Positions 7,706 to 16,218 are shown, numbered from the stretch's first letter. The stretch is DNA of 23,233 nucleotides from JAAYCI01 sp964370195 (GCA_964370195.1 CAYJIH010000030.1:1-23233), one strand, 5' to 3'. Notes: generated by a model from the letters alone, not told the origin. Numbers and translations: made by a program.

Positions 7706-7813
7706 TAGAATAATTCTGCCAAAAAACAGTTCTTTATTTTAGAAATATTTTTTGTTTTATTTGACAAGAACACGGAAAAGGGTTCGTTTTGGTTTTAAGG
7801 CGGAAAACAGATT

Positions 7814-9877
7814 GTGAATAAAGAAGGTAAAACGCAGGAAGGGGGCTACGTCGTGCCAGCTAAAGAAAACACAGATGAATTTATTTCGTATCTGGACGGA
7901 AACAGCCTTACCAAAGCACAACTTTATACTATTTTAGAAAACACGCCCTATTGCCTAAACGTGTGGAACAAACATGCACAAAATGTATTTTGCAACCAGT
8001 ATGCGGCCTCTTTGTTTGGATACAACGGCAAAGACGATTATCTGCAAAATTTGCACAATCTGGCACCGGAAACACAGCCAGACGGAGGAAATTCACAACA
8101 GCTTGCCATAGAATACATCATAAAAGCGTATGAAACAGGCCTCGTTCGCTTCAACTGGATGCTGCGTAAAAAAGATGGGGAAGAAATTCCGGCAGAAATT
8201 ATTTTAAAAAAATTAGTGGTAAATGGCGAAGAGGACAGCGAACTGCTGCTGGGCATCACCCGAGATTTGCGCGAGCAACTAACGGGATTTGATGGTGTTG
8301 GCCTAGAAGATGGCTTCTTTTTCAACCGCATTACACATCGTGTTTTGTTCGAAACCATAGCCGAGTTAAGTGAGGAATGGTTTTGGGTATACGACATCGC
8401 GGCGGCCACCATACAATTTTTTGGCGAAGGCCGCAAAATACTGGAATTATCCGGCGAAAAGCAGCCATTTCCGGAATATGTTGTGGGCAGTGGCATGGTG
8501 TACCCCAGCGATTTAGACGTGTTTATGGCATTTTCAGAAGCGGTAAAGGTGGGCTTTGACAAACCGTATGATGTGCGCTTTATGCTGCCAAGCGGTGTGC
8601 CAAACTATTTTAGAATCATTTATAAAACAATCTTCAGCAAAGAGGGCACGCCTCTTTTTTCCATCGGTAAAACGTTTGATATCAACGACCAAAAAACACT
8701 GGAAGTATTGTCTCGCACCGATTTGCTTACAAACTGCCTTAATAAAATTGCCACAGAAAATGCAATCAAAGAGGCCATCAGCATGGCAAAATCATCCATG
8801 CATGCGCTGTTTATCATCGATGTAGACAACTTTAAGGCTGTAAACGACAACCTGGGCCACCATTTTGGAGACTTGGTTCTTGCCGAAATTGCTGCAAATC
8901 TCCACACAAATTTTAGAGAAGGCGACATCATTGGGCGCATTGGTGGCGACGAGTTTATTGTTTTTATCCAAAATGTAACAAACAAACAGATCATTGAAAC
9001 AAAGGCCGAGATTATTGCAAAGGCATTTCACAACACGTATTCCGGCGAAAAACGCGACTATAAAATTTCCGGCAGCATTGGCATTGCGTTGTATCCTGCT
9101 GATGGAAGCGACTATGAAAGCCTGTACAAATCGGCAGATAAAGCGTTGTATCAATCTAAAATGAGAGGGAAAGACTGCTATACCTTCTACACAAACGACC
9201 TTGTAGATGGCACGATGAAAAACCTAACCATTGTAGAAAATGCAAACCGTTTGGCCAATTCTTATTTTGATGCCGACCTGGTTTCTGCTGTGTTCAACCT
9301 CATGTACGAATCGCAAGATGTGGGTGGCTCTTTAAACACGGTGCTGCAGTATATTGGCAAAAAATTAAATGTAGACAGGTGCTATTTGTTCGAAACGTAT
9401 GACGAAGGTGCCACATACAGCATTTCGTATGAATGGTGCAGCGCCAAAGCCACCGCCGAAATGGAAAATTTGCAAAACATCAGTAAAGAACTTTTGGGCG
9501 ATTTTTTTGATGTGCTAGACGAAAACGGTGTGATTTACAGCAACGACGAAACAATGATTGAAAGCGAAGATGCCTACAGGCTGATACGCGGGCAAAACAT
9601 TAAATCGTTTTTGCTTGTGCAATCGAAAGGCAAGGCATTTACACGGATTGTGCTGGGGCTAGATGATTGCAGCACGTCTCGTGTGTGGAGCGAAAAAGAA
9701 ATCAACAGCATGCGCCACGCTTTAAGAATGATTTCTATCTTTATGATGTCGAACATCGAACGAAAACGGCAGATAGAAGCGTCGCTGAATACCTCTCTGA
9801 TTGATTCACTTTCAAAACAAGAACAGCAGCTTTTAGAAAAACTGAAAGAAAAAGGCATTGGCTTTTACAAAAAATAA
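7814..9877 (+). CDS. PAS-GGDEF diguanylate cyclase with C-terminal GAF-like region
   Basis: The 687-residue protein should make cyclic di-GMP from two GTP. Residues about 35-155 look like a PAS sensor (ENTPYCLNVWN, then LLGITRDLREQ). A second PAS-like region spans about 180-295. The GGDEF domain (about 298-460) has IDVDNFK with metal ligand D336, GGDEF intact at 377-381, and RxxD (R368-D371) five residues before it, the inhibitory I-site; the enzyme is therefore expected to be active and product-inhibited. The rest, about 480-660, is GAF-like. No transmembrane segment is visible, so sensing is probably cytoplasmic. The start is a GTG with AAGGCGG 10 bases upstream; an in-frame GTG at 7853, preceded by AGGAAGGGGG, is a reasonable alternative. 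No EAL or HD-GYP partner is in the window. It has its own promoter and terminator. Confidence 0.9.
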   Translation: MNKEGKTQEGGYVVPAKENTDEFISYLDGNSLTKAQLYTILENTPYCLNVWNKHAQNVFCNQYAASLFGYNGKDDYLQNLHNLAPETQPDGGNSQQLAIEYIIKAYETGLVRFNWMLRKKDGEEIPAEIILKKLVVNGEEDSELLLGITRDLREQLTGFDGVGLEDGFFFNRITHRVLFETIAELSEEWFWVYDIAAATIQFFGEGRKILELSGEKQPFPEYVVGSGMVYPSDLDVFMAFSEAVKVGFDKPYDVRFMLPSGVPNYFRIIYKTIFSKEGTPLFSIGKTFDINDQKTLEVLSRTDLLTNCLNKIATENAIKEAISMAKSSMHALFIIDVDNFKAVNDNLGHHFGDLVLAEIAANLHTNFREGDIIGRIGGDEFIVFIQNVTNKQIIETKAEIIAKAFHNTYSGEKRDYKISGSIGIALYPADGSDYESLYKSADKALYQSKMRGKDCYTFYTNDLVDGTMKNLTIVENANRLANSYFDADLVSAVFNLMYESQDVGGSLNTVLQYIGKKLNVDRCYLFETYDEGATYSISYEWCSAKATAEMENLQNISKELLGDFFDVLDENGVIYSNDETMIESEDAYRLIRGQNIKSFLLVQSKGKAFTRIVLGLDDCSTSRVWSEKEINSMRHALRMISIFMMSNIERKRQIEASLNTSLIDSLSKQEQQLLEKLKEKGIGFYKK

Positions 9878-9886
9878 CATTTCTAC

Positions 9887-9931
9887 AAAAAAAGAGTGAA
9901 ACTGGCGCAAGCCACAGTTTCACTCTTTTTT
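9887..9931. terminator. Bidirectional terminator overlapping the lgt stop codon
   Basis: An AAAAAAAGAGTGAAACT arm (9887-9903) pairs with AGTTTCACTCTTTTTT (9916-9931); between them GGC-GCAA-GCC forms an inner stem with a GNRA-type loop. A- and T-tracts on both sides let it serve both converging genes. The lgt TGA stop (9920-9922) lies within the right arm. Confidence 0.9.
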
Positions 9932-10711
9932 GAATGTACACAATTTTTTTCGGCGTATAAACCAAATGGCAAGGCCCAGCAAAATGGCAAGGGAAATCCA
10001 CTGGCTTGTAGAAAAAAGAAGCACACCGCGCTGTGCATCGCCACGGAAAAATTCTAATATAAAACGAAACGTGCTGTATAACAAAAGATACAGCGGAAAT
10101 GTTCGCCAGGCATTTTCGTGCCAATAAAAGGCAAGGGTTGCCAAAACAACGAAAAGCAATGCATTCCAGCCGGCCTCCAGAAGCTGTGTGGGAAAAAGCG
10201 GCACACCATTTGGTGCAACAGGCGACTGCTGAAACACATGCCCAAAAGACGTGCATTCCCGGCCCCAGCAACAACCCGTTAAAAAACAGCCGGTGCGCCC
10301 GAACGTATGGAAAAGCGGCAAGGCCGGTGCCGCAATGCCGGCCACCGTATATAAAGAAAAGCGAAATTTGCGGCAATACCATACCACCGGCAAAATGGCC
10401 CCCAAAAGCCCCCCATAAAACACCATGCCACCAAACAAAAAACCAAGGGGAACCTCGGGGTTTTCCCAAGCAGAGGAGGGAAGCTGCAACACCTGTGGCA
10501 ATGTTACAAGCACATACAACACCTTGCCACCCACAATCACCCCTAAAAATGCCAAAATAAGGATGTATAAAATATCTTCGCCGGGCAGCCTCCCAAGGCG
10601 TCCACTGCGGTTTACAAACACAATATAGCATACAGCACACGCAAACCCCAAAAAAGACAACACAGTGTAGCTTGGAATTTGAAAGCCAAACAACGGAAAA
10701 TAAGGGAACAT
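9920..10711 (-). CDS. lgt: Prolipoprotein diacylglyceryl transferase
   Basis: The 263-residue polytopic membrane protein transfers diacylglycerol from phosphatidylglycerol to the lipobox cysteine of prolipoproteins, the first step of lipoprotein maturation. Hydrophobic segments are visible near 17-34, 47-70, 92-112, 120-137, 180-197, 205-222 and 236-252. Family motifs are FGGMVFYGGLLGA (93-105), HTFGRTGCF (135-143), FPTQLLEA (173-180) and RFILEFFRGD (216-225), supplying the conserved arginines R139 and R216. The His of the E. coli FHGG motif is a Tyr here, a variation I believe is common in Firmicutes. AGGAGAG lies just before the ATG. A terminator separates it from the upstream minus-strand gene, so a local promoter or read-through is needed. 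A target lipoprotein is encoded at 20571-21227. Confidence 0.92.
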   Translation of the reverse strand: MFPYFPLFGFQIPSYTVLSFLGFACAVCYIVFVNRSGRLGRLPGEDILYILILAFLGVIVGGKVLYVLVTLPQVLQLPSSAWENPEVPLGFLFGGMVFYGGLLGAILPVVWYCRKFRFSLYTVAGIAAPALPLFHTFGRTGCFLTGCCWGRECTSFGHVFQQSPVAPNGVPLFPTQLLEAGWNALLFVVLATLAFYWHENAWRTFPLYLLLYSTFRFILEFFRGDAQRGVLLFSTSQWISLAILLGLAIWFIRRKKLCTFKKE

Positions 10712-10721
10712 GTTCTCTCCT

Positions 10722-10757
10722 AAAAAAATCGCCCCTATGTGTTTACACAGGGGTGTT
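10722..10757 (-). terminator. Terminator after the P/Q-rich membrane protein gene
   Basis: Read on the minus strand, CCCC-TGTG (10753-10746) pairs with CACA-(TA)-GGGG (10741-10732) around a TAAA loop and is followed by seven T residues (10728-10722). The T-tract abuts the lgt ribosome binding site, so it may also moderate transcription into lgt. Confidence 0.7.
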
Positions 10758-10774
10758 TTTGAATAAATTAAGTT

Positions 10775-11338
10775 TTATCCGGAATAGCCCGAAGAGCCAA
10801 TTGCACCAATACAAGCAAGTGTAGCAAGCCCAATGCACGCCACCCACAAAATACCCAAAACAATTTGCAAGCCAACGCTAACGGCACTACAAATTAAGCC
10901 GGCCGTTGCACTGCCACGTTTGTCTAGCGGTGCTTCTTTGCGTGCCAAAATGCCCAGCACAATGCCGATAATACCACCAATAAAAGCCAGAGGTGCCACA
11001 ATAAAATACAAAACAGACCCTACATAGGGAATGTAGCTAATAACATAGCCAAATAAATAAACAGACAATGAAATGATGCCCAAAACAAGCGAGGCTTTTC
11101 CCTTGGCTCTCCCGGGATAGTCCTCATTTTTAGGGTTGACATTCACCACCACAGGCTGTTGCTGCACATAGTTTGGTGGCGGTGGGGCATACTGCTGCTG
11201 TTGTGTATACTGCTGCTGCGGCTGTGTATATTGCTGCTGTGGTGCCTGCTGATAAACAGGCGGTGCCGGTGGAACATTTTGGTTCATCGGTTGGCCTTGC
11301 GGTGCATTGTTTTGCCCCGGATATTGTTGATCACTCAT
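10775..11338 (-). CDS. Pro/Gln-rich small membrane protein, DUF4190-like
   Basis: The 187-residue product has a disordered N-terminal third (residues 1-70) made of Pro, Gln, Tyr and Asn, including the tandem QQQYTQP/QQQYTQQ/QQYAPPP units. A hydrophobic C-terminal part follows, with segments at about 84-104, 107-132 and 145-180. The KGKASLVLGIISL entry into the first helix and the GIIGIVLGILARKE loop resemble DUF4190-type proteins, whose function is unknown. I chose the ATG at 11338: AAAGGGGCG lies about 8 bases upstream. A TTG at 11359 would add seven residues overlapping that site. The gene has its own promoter (11379-11407) and terminator. The soluble tail probably faces the cytoplasm because there is no signal peptide. 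Confidence 0.75.
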   Translation of the reverse strand: MSDQQYPGQNNAPQGQPMNQNVPPAPPVYQQAPQQQYTQPQQQYTQQQQYAPPPPNYVQQQPVVVNVNPKNEDYPGRAKGKASLVLGIISLSVYLFGYVISYIPYVGSVLYFIVAPLAFIGGIIGIVLGILARKEAPLDKRGSATAGLICSAVSVGLQIVLGILWVACIGLATLACIGAIGSSGYSG

Positions 11339-11378
11339 ACTCACACGCCCCTTTTTCAAAAAATATATCCTATATAAT

Positions 11379-11407
11379 AGTATAAATCAAACAGAAAAAT
11401 AAAGCAA
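11379..11407 (-). promoter_or_regulatory. SigA-type promoter for the P/Q-rich membrane protein gene
   Basis: On the minus strand TTGCTT (11407-11402) and TATACT (11384-11379) are 17 bases apart in a very AT-rich stretch, about 40 bases before the start codon. It lies between the ppdK terminator and the gene. Confidence 0.5.
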
Positions 11408-11425
11408 ATCACAAGATGTCCCTAT

Positions 11426-11496
11426 AAAAAAATATCGCCCAAAACACGCATTGATGTTACAAAAATGTATCGTCAAAACGTATCTCGGGCGATTGG
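11426..11496 (-). terminator. Branched terminator downstream of ppdK
   Basis: On the minus strand AATCGCCC (11494-11487) can pair with GGGCGAT (11441-11434 region), followed by a T-rich run ending at 11426. The loop of about 45 bases contains its own small hairpin (TACA, TTTT, TGTA). A separate 6-bp hairpin CATGCC/GGCATG (11511-11526) lies nearer the ppdK stop. The large loop makes efficiency uncertain. Confidence 0.5.
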
Positions 11497-11541
11497 TTAC
11501 TGTGTTACTTCATGCCAAAAGGCATGGTGCAAAACAATGGT

Positions 11542-14169
11542 TTAGCGAGGGTTTCTTACAGCGGCTTGGGCGGCTGCCAAACGTGCAATGGGCACACGGA
11601 ACGGCGAGCAGCTTACATAGTCAAGGCCGATGTTGTGGAAGAACTCCACGCTGGTGGGGTCTCCACCGTGTTCACCGCAAACACCAAGGTGCATGTTCGG
11701 GTTGGCTTCGCGGCCTTTTTCGACAGCCAATTTTACGAGTTGGCCAACGCCTCTTTGGTCGAGATGTGCAAATGGATCGCTTTCGTAAATTTTATTCTCG
11801 TAGTAGTAATCGAGGAATTTACCAGCGTCATCGCGCGAGAAGCCGAATGTCATCTGGGTAAGGTCGTTGGTGCCAAAGCTGAAGAAATCGGCCTCTTTTG
11901 CAATTTCATCGGCCAAAAGGGTGGCACGTGGAATTTCGATCATGGTTCCCACTTCGTATTTCATATCAACGCCGGCTGCTTCAATCAGTGCATCGGCTGT
12001 TTGCACCACATACTCTTTAACATATTTTAGCTCACGCACTTCACCCACAAGCGGTATCATAATTTGTGGCACTACGTTGATGCCCATACGTTTAGACACT
12101 GCGATGGCGGCCGAGATCACTGCTGTTGTTTGCATTTTGGCAATTTCCGGATAAGAAACCGACAAACGCACACCACGGTGGCCCATCATCGGGTTAAACT
12201 CGTGCAGGCTATCAATTACATTGTTAAGAGCCTCTGGTGTCATGCCAAGCTCTTTGGCAATTTCCACGATATCGGCTTCGTTTTGTGGCAGGAACTCGTG
12301 CAGCGGTGGGTCGAGGTAACGAATAACCACCGGGCGCTCGCCCATCACTTCAAACAGGCCTTCAAAGTCGGCTTGTTGGAAGGGAAGTAGTTTTGCTAAA
12401 GCGGTTTCGCGTGCTTCCACTTCTGTGGCCACAATCATCTCGCGCATGGCTTTGATGCGGCTTGCTTCAAAGAACATGTGCTCGGTGCGGCACAGGCCAA
12501 TGCCTTCGCTGCCAAAATCAGAGCCTTGTTTTGCATCACGCGGGCTGTCTGCGTTTGCATACACTTCCAATTGGCGTTTGGCGTCGGCCCAAACCATCAA
12601 ACGATCGAAGTCGCCCGAGATGGAAGCTTCCACGGTGGCAATGGCTTCGCCATACACTTTGCCGGTAGAACCGTCTAGCGAGATGAAATCGCCTTCGTTG
12701 CAAACAAAATCGCCAATGGTGAATTGTTTTTTGTCGTAATCTACGTACATTTCGCCAAGGCCGGATACACAGCAAGTGCCCATGCCACGAGCCACAACAG
12801 CCGCATGGCTTGTCATGCCGCCACGAGCGGTTAAGATGCCGCGTGCAACAGCCATGCCCTCAATATCTTCGGGGCTGGTTTCAAGGCGAACCAAAATTAC
12901 GTTTTTGCCTTTTGCGTGCCATTCGGTGGCGTCTTCTGCGCTAAACACCACTTGGCCGGCGGCAGCGCCCGGGCTTGCAGCCAGTGCAGAGCCAATCACT
13001 TTGGCACTTTGCAAGGCGCTTGCATCAAACTGCGGATGCAGCAGGCTGTCTAATTGTTTTGGCTCTACGCGCAAAACGGCTTCTGTTTCGGTAATCATGC
13101 CTTCGTCCACAAGATCCACGGCAATTTTTAGTGCAGCGGCAGCTGTGCGCTTGCCGTTACGTGTTTGCAGCATGTACAGTTTACCATCTTCAATGGTAAA
13201 CTCCATGTCTTGCATGTCTTTATAGTGGTTTTCCAGTTTTTGAGCAATTTCGGCAAATTGGTTGTACACAGCGGGCATTTGCTTTTCAAGGTCGGAAATC
13301 GGGTTTGGTGTGCGAATGCCGGCCACCACGTCTTCGCCTTGGGCGTTGATGAGATACTCGCCAAACAGAGCTTTTTCGCCTGTGGCAGGGTTACGGGTGA
13401 ACGCAACGCCTGTGCCGCTGTTGTCGCCGGAGTTACCAAACACCATGCTTTGGATGTTTACGGCCGTGCCCCAGTCGTACGGAATTTCGTTCATGCGGCG
13501 ATAGCTGTTTGCCCGTGGGTTGTCCCAGCTGCGGAACACGGCACGCACAGCTTCAATTAGCTGTGTTTTTGGCTCTGACGGGAAATCGGCGCCTTGGTTT
13601 TCTTTGTAACGTGCTTTAAACTCTGAAACCAATTCTTTCAAATCTTCAGCGGTAAGCTCTGTGTCTAAGCTCACGCCTTTTTTCTCTTTCATCTCGTCGA
13701 TGATTTTTTCGTATTCGCTTTTGGGTTGCTCCATAACAACATCACTAAACATTTGGATAAAGCGACGATAGCTATCATATGCAAAACGTGGGTTGCCTGT
13801 TTTGGCTGCAAGGCCTTCCACCACTTCGTCGTTTAGGCCAAGGTTTAAGATGGTGTCCATCATTCCGGGCATAGAAGCTCTGGAGCCACTGCGAACGGAA
13901 ACAAGCAATGGGTTTTCTTTGTTGCCAAACTCTTTGCCTGCAATGCTTTCCAACTTTTCCACATACTCGAAAATTTCTGCTTGAATTTCATCGGCGATGC
14001 GGCGGCCATCATCATAATAGCGTGTGCAAGCCTCGGTGCACACCGTAAAGCCTTGTGGCACAGGCATCCCAATGCCGATCATTTCAGCAAGGTTTGCACC
14101 TTTGCCTCCCAGTAGGTTACGCATTTCTTTGTTGCCTTCGCTGAACAAATACACATATTTTGTGCTCAT
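11542..14169 (-). CDS. ppdK: Pyruvate, phosphate dikinase
   Basis: The 875-residue enzyme interconverts pyruvate + ATP + phosphate and PEP + AMP + pyrophosphate; in anaerobes it can run in the glycolytic direction or make PEP. Residues 1 to about 340 are the ATP-grasp nucleotide-binding domain (LLGGKGANLAEM, SVRSGSRASMPGMMDT). The swivelling phosphohistidine domain holds the catalytic His455 in GGMTSHAAVVARGMGT, at the same residue number as the Clostridium symbiosum enzyme. The PEP/pyruvate barrel (about 530-875) has EGIGLCRTEHMF, SFGTNDLTQMT and GVCGEHGGDP with the conserved Cys. Length matches the clostridial family (about 874). GGAGG lies 7 bases before the ATG. No regulatory-protein (PPDK kinase/phosphorylase) gene is nearby. 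An extended -10 promoter is at 14234-14242. Confidence 0.97.
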   Translation of the reverse strand: MSTKYVYLFSEGNKEMRNLLGGKGANLAEMIGIGMPVPQGFTVCTEACTRYYDDGRRIADEIQAEIFEYVEKLESIAGKEFGNKENPLLVSVRSGSRASMPGMMDTILNLGLNDEVVEGLAAKTGNPRFAYDSYRRFIQMFSDVVMEQPKSEYEKIIDEMKEKKGVSLDTELTAEDLKELVSEFKARYKENQGADFPSEPKTQLIEAVRAVFRSWDNPRANSYRRMNEIPYDWGTAVNIQSMVFGNSGDNSGTGVAFTRNPATGEKALFGEYLINAQGEDVVAGIRTPNPISDLEKQMPAVYNQFAEIAQKLENHYKDMQDMEFTIEDGKLYMLQTRNGKRTAAAALKIAVDLVDEGMITETEAVLRVEPKQLDSLLHPQFDASALQSAKVIGSALAASPGAAAGQVVFSAEDATEWHAKGKNVILVRLETSPEDIEGMAVARGILTARGGMTSHAAVVARGMGTCCVSGLGEMYVDYDKKQFTIGDFVCNEGDFISLDGSTGKVYGEAIATVEASISGDFDRLMVWADAKRQLEVYANADSPRDAKQGSDFGSEGIGLCRTEHMFFEASRIKAMREMIVATEVEARETALAKLLPFQQADFEGLFEVMGERPVVIRYLDPPLHEFLPQNEADIVEIAKELGMTPEALNNVIDSLHEFNPMMGHRGVRLSVSYPEIAKMQTTAVISAAIAVSKRMGINVVPQIMIPLVGEVRELKYVKEYVVQTADALIEAAGVDMKYEVGTMIEIPRATLLADEIAKEADFFSFGTNDLTQMTFGFSRDDAGKFLDYYYENKIYESDPFAHLDQRGVGQLVKLAVEKGREANPNMHLGVCGEHGGDPTSVEFFHNIGLDYVSCSPFRVPIARLAAAQAAVRNPR

Positions 14170-14233
14170 TCTGTTGCCTCCAAATTTTCGTTATAGTTGT
14201 GTCCTTTGTTTGTCTCCCCCAAAATACACCCTC

Positions 14234-14242
14234 ATTATAACA
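14234..14242 (-). promoter_or_regulatory. Extended -10 promoter for ppdK
   Basis: The minus strand reads TGTTATAAT (14242-14234), a consensus TATAAT with the upstream TG. I see no good -35 at 16-18 bases, which is usual for extended -10 promoters. The leader to the ATG would be about 60 bases. Confidence 0.5.
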
Positions 14243-14322
14243 GATACATTTTTGAAACACCACAGTATTTTGTTTTTTCGCGTTTATTTTTAGCATTTTC
14301 ACTCAATTATTCCCCCTGCCCC

Positions 14323-14350
14323 TTGCAAAAAATACACAATGCGATAAACT
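14323..14350 (+). promoter_or_regulatory. Candidate promoter for prs
   Basis: TTGCAA (14323-14328) and TAAACT (14345-14350) are 16 bases apart, about 100 bases before the prs start. It is divergent from the ppdK promoter; the two -10 boxes are about 105 bases apart. Confidence 0.4.
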
Positions 14351-14447
14351 GAATATAGAAGAGGCATTACCAGCGGGCTAAAATAAGCTGTTTTGCTTCG
14401 GCCCACACGTGTTTTCGTTAAAACGATTTGGCAGAAAGGTGACTTTT

Positions 14448-15413
14448 ATGAGCATACACGGCAAGGACATCAAAATTTTCTCTGGCAATTCGAACCAACC
14501 TTTAGCACGATCAGTGGCAGAGGGCCTGGGCCTTGCACTGGGCAAAAGTGAAGTGTATTTATTTTCCGACGGTGAAATTTCTGTAAATATCCACGAAACA
14601 GTGCGTGGCAGCGATGTGTTTGTGCTACAAAGCACATCCAGCCCCACAAACCGGCACTTAATGGAACTGCTCATTATGATTGACGCCTTTCGGCGTGCAT
14701 CGGCAGGGCTTATAACCGCCGTTTTGCCGTATTATGGCTATGCCCGCCAAGATAGAAAAAGCAAAGCGAGAGACCCCATCACAGCAAAACTTGTGGCCGA
14801 TTTAATTGTAACCGCCGGGGCCGACCGTGTTTTAACAATGGATTTGCACGCTTCGCAAATTCAAGGGTTTTTTAGCATCCCGGTGGATCATCTTGTGGGT
14901 TTGCCCATTTTAGCCCCCTACTTTGAAAAAAAGATGATGTGCGACGAGCAGTATCGCCACAACCTTGTGGTGATGAGCCCAGACCTTGGCAGTGTAACGC
15001 GCAGCCGTCATTTTGCCGAGCGGCTGGACACACCGCTTGCCATTATCGACAAACGCCGCCCACGCCCCAACGCGTGCGAAGTGATGAATGTAATTGGCGA
15101 AATTGAAGGCCGCGATGTGCTCATTGTAGACGACATGATAGACACAGCCGGCACACTTACAAACGCTGCCAACGAAGTGATGCGCCGTGGTGCACGCAGT
15201 GTGGCGGCATGTGCCACACACGCTGTTTTATCCGGCGCCGCCATCGAGCGCATTGAAAAATCGGCTTTATCGGAAGTAGTGGTGCTAGACACCATCTGCC
15301 TGCCAAAGGAAAAGCGCCATGGAAAAATCCGCGTTTTAAACTGTGCACCCATGCTGGCCGAGGCCATTGCGCGCATCTATAATGATAAGCCGGTGTCGAC
15401 GTTGTTCCACTAA
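14448..15413 (+). CDS. prs: Ribose-phosphate pyrophosphokinase (PRPP synthetase)
   Basis: The 321-residue enzyme makes PRPP from ribose 5-phosphate and ATP, for purine, pyrimidine, NAD, histidine and tryptophan synthesis. Visible motifs: IKIFSGNSNQPLA at the N-terminus, the catalytic flexible loop YYGYARQDRK (95-104), MDLHASQIQGFF with His133, and the PRPP-binding loop VLIVDDMIDTAGT (224-236). Length matches class I bacterial enzymes. I chose the ATG at 14448 because AAAGGTGA ends 5 bases before it and the protein then starts like its relatives; a GTG at 14409 would add 13 residues. The order prs, pth, mfd matches the Bacillus chromosome. Confidence 0.95.
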   Translation: MSIHGKDIKIFSGNSNQPLARSVAEGLGLALGKSEVYLFSDGEISVNIHETVRGSDVFVLQSTSSPTNRHLMELLIMIDAFRRASAGLITAVLPYYGYARQDRKSKARDPITAKLVADLIVTAGADRVLTMDLHASQIQGFFSIPVDHLVGLPILAPYFEKKMMCDEQYRHNLVVMSPDLGSVTRSRHFAERLDTPLAIIDKRRPRPNACEVMNVIGEIEGRDVLIVDDMIDTAGTLTNAANEVMRRGARSVAACATHAVLSGAAIERIEKSALSEVVVLDTICLPKEKRHGKIRVLNCAPMLAEAIARIYNDKPVSTLFH

Positions 15414-15446
15414 GCGCAGCCGGTTCCTATTTTGCTTTCTTTCCTA

Positions 15447-15481
15447 AAACCGTAAAATGCCCGGTGGCATTTTGCGGCTTT
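15447..15481 (+). terminator. Terminator-like hairpin after prs
   Basis: AAACCG-T-AAAATGCC pairs with GGCATTTT-G-CGG-C-TTT around a CGGT loop. The T-tract is short (TTTT). The right arm (TTTTGCGG) can alternatively pair with CCGCAAAA ending near 15502, so two folds compete. A third small stem GTGCA/TGCAC lies just before pth. Confidence 0.45.
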
Positions 15482-15574
15482 TGCCCTTGCCCATCCGCAA
15501 AATTCGCTTTTATGTGCAGGCATTTTGCACGACGATAAAAAAAACAAATTGCAAAGGATATGTATGTTTTAATT

Positions 15575-16186
15575 ATGTTTAAAAATTTTTTCAAAAAAGA
15601 AACAGCTGCGCCCACCTGGTTTGTTGTGGGCCTTGGGAATCCCGGGAAAAAATACGAAAACACACGTCACAACATCGGTTTCGACGCACTAGATGTGCTG
15701 GCAAAAGCCTGGAACGCCGATGTGCGCCGCTCTAAATTCAACGCCTTATACGGCCTTGCCAACGTAAACGGGCAAAATGTGCTTTTGTTAAAACCACAAA
15801 CATTTATGAACCTTTCGGGCGAAAGCCTGCAAAAAGCCGGTGCCTTTTACAATGTGCCGCCACAGCGCATGATTGTGTTGTTCGACGACATATCCCTTGC
15901 ACCCGGTGTTTTACGCATCCGCACAAGTGGCTCTGCCGGTGGACACAACGGGCTAAAAAGCATCATTCATCAATTGGATGATACCTTTTTGCGCATTAAA
16001 ATTGGGGTTGGCGAAAAGCCACATCCCGAATATGCCCTGGCCGATTGGGTGTTAAGCCGTTTTACACAAAGCGAACGCAAAGCCATTGAAGCCCGTTTTG
16101 ACGACGTGCAAAAAGCCGCCGAATTGCTGATGCAGGAAAAAGCAACCGAGGCAATGAGCCTGTATAACGGCAGCGGTAAATCTTAA
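15575..16186 (+). CDS. pth: Peptidyl-tRNA hydrolase
   Basis: The 203-residue enzyme cleaves peptidyl-tRNA that has dropped off the ribosome, freeing tRNA. The family signature is complete: VVGLGNPGKKYENTRHNIGFD with Asn22 and the catalytic His32, KPQTFMNLSGES with Asn79, LFDDISLAPG, and GSAGGHNGLKSI with Asn125. The start is uncertain: AAAGGA (15553-15558) is too close to an ATG at 15560 (2 bases) and rather far from the ATG at 15575 (16 bases). I prefer 15575 because it gives an MFKNFFKK leader ahead of the conserved core; the other start adds five residues. The GNAT gene begins 32 bases downstream, then mfd, so the three probably form one transcript. Confidence 0.93.
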   Translation: MFKNFFKKETAAPTWFVVGLGNPGKKYENTRHNIGFDALDVLAKAWNADVRRSKFNALYGLANVNGQNVLLLKPQTFMNLSGESLQKAGAFYNVPPQRMIVLFDDISLAPGVLRIRTSGSAGGHNGLKSIIHQLDDTFLRIKIGVGEKPHPEYALADWVLSRFTQSERKAIEARFDDVQKAAELLMQEKATEAMSLYNGSGKS

Positions 16187-16218
16187 TTTAAAAAAGAACC
16201 GTGAAGGAGGAGAGCCCC

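Larger units (their letters stand above)
7494..7813 (+). other. Intergenic region with a terminator and a promoter
   Basis: No gene is visible. It contains the end of the DUF362 unit (hairpin at 7636-7674), the promoter of the diguanylate cyclase gene (7677-7705) and an AT-rich leader of about 100 bases. A small palindrome, AGAATAATTCT (7707-7717), lies just past the -10 box and could be an operator. Confidence 0.6.

Noticed and set aside
7761..7766. Consensus TTGACA before the diguanylate cyclase gene
   Set aside because: No acceptable -10 box follows at 16-18 bases; the TTGCAT/TACAAT pair upstream is better.
10099..10560. A 153-codon plus-strand frame
   Set aside because: It is the shadow of lgt, whose membrane segments and motifs are clear on the other strand.
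11159..11260. CTG-rich repeats as a possible CRISPR or satellite array
   Set aside because: The repeats keep the reading frame of a protein tail, have no unique spacers and are too short.
11461..11472. CAAAAATGTATC also found on the opposite strand near the ppdK promoter
   Set aside because: Twelve-base matches in AT-rich DNA are expected by chance in a window this size.
11512..13984. Several plus-strand open frames of 60-170 codons across this region
   Set aside because: They lie antisense to ppdK, which has a complete, highly conserved protein; the frames have no ribosome binding sites or family features.
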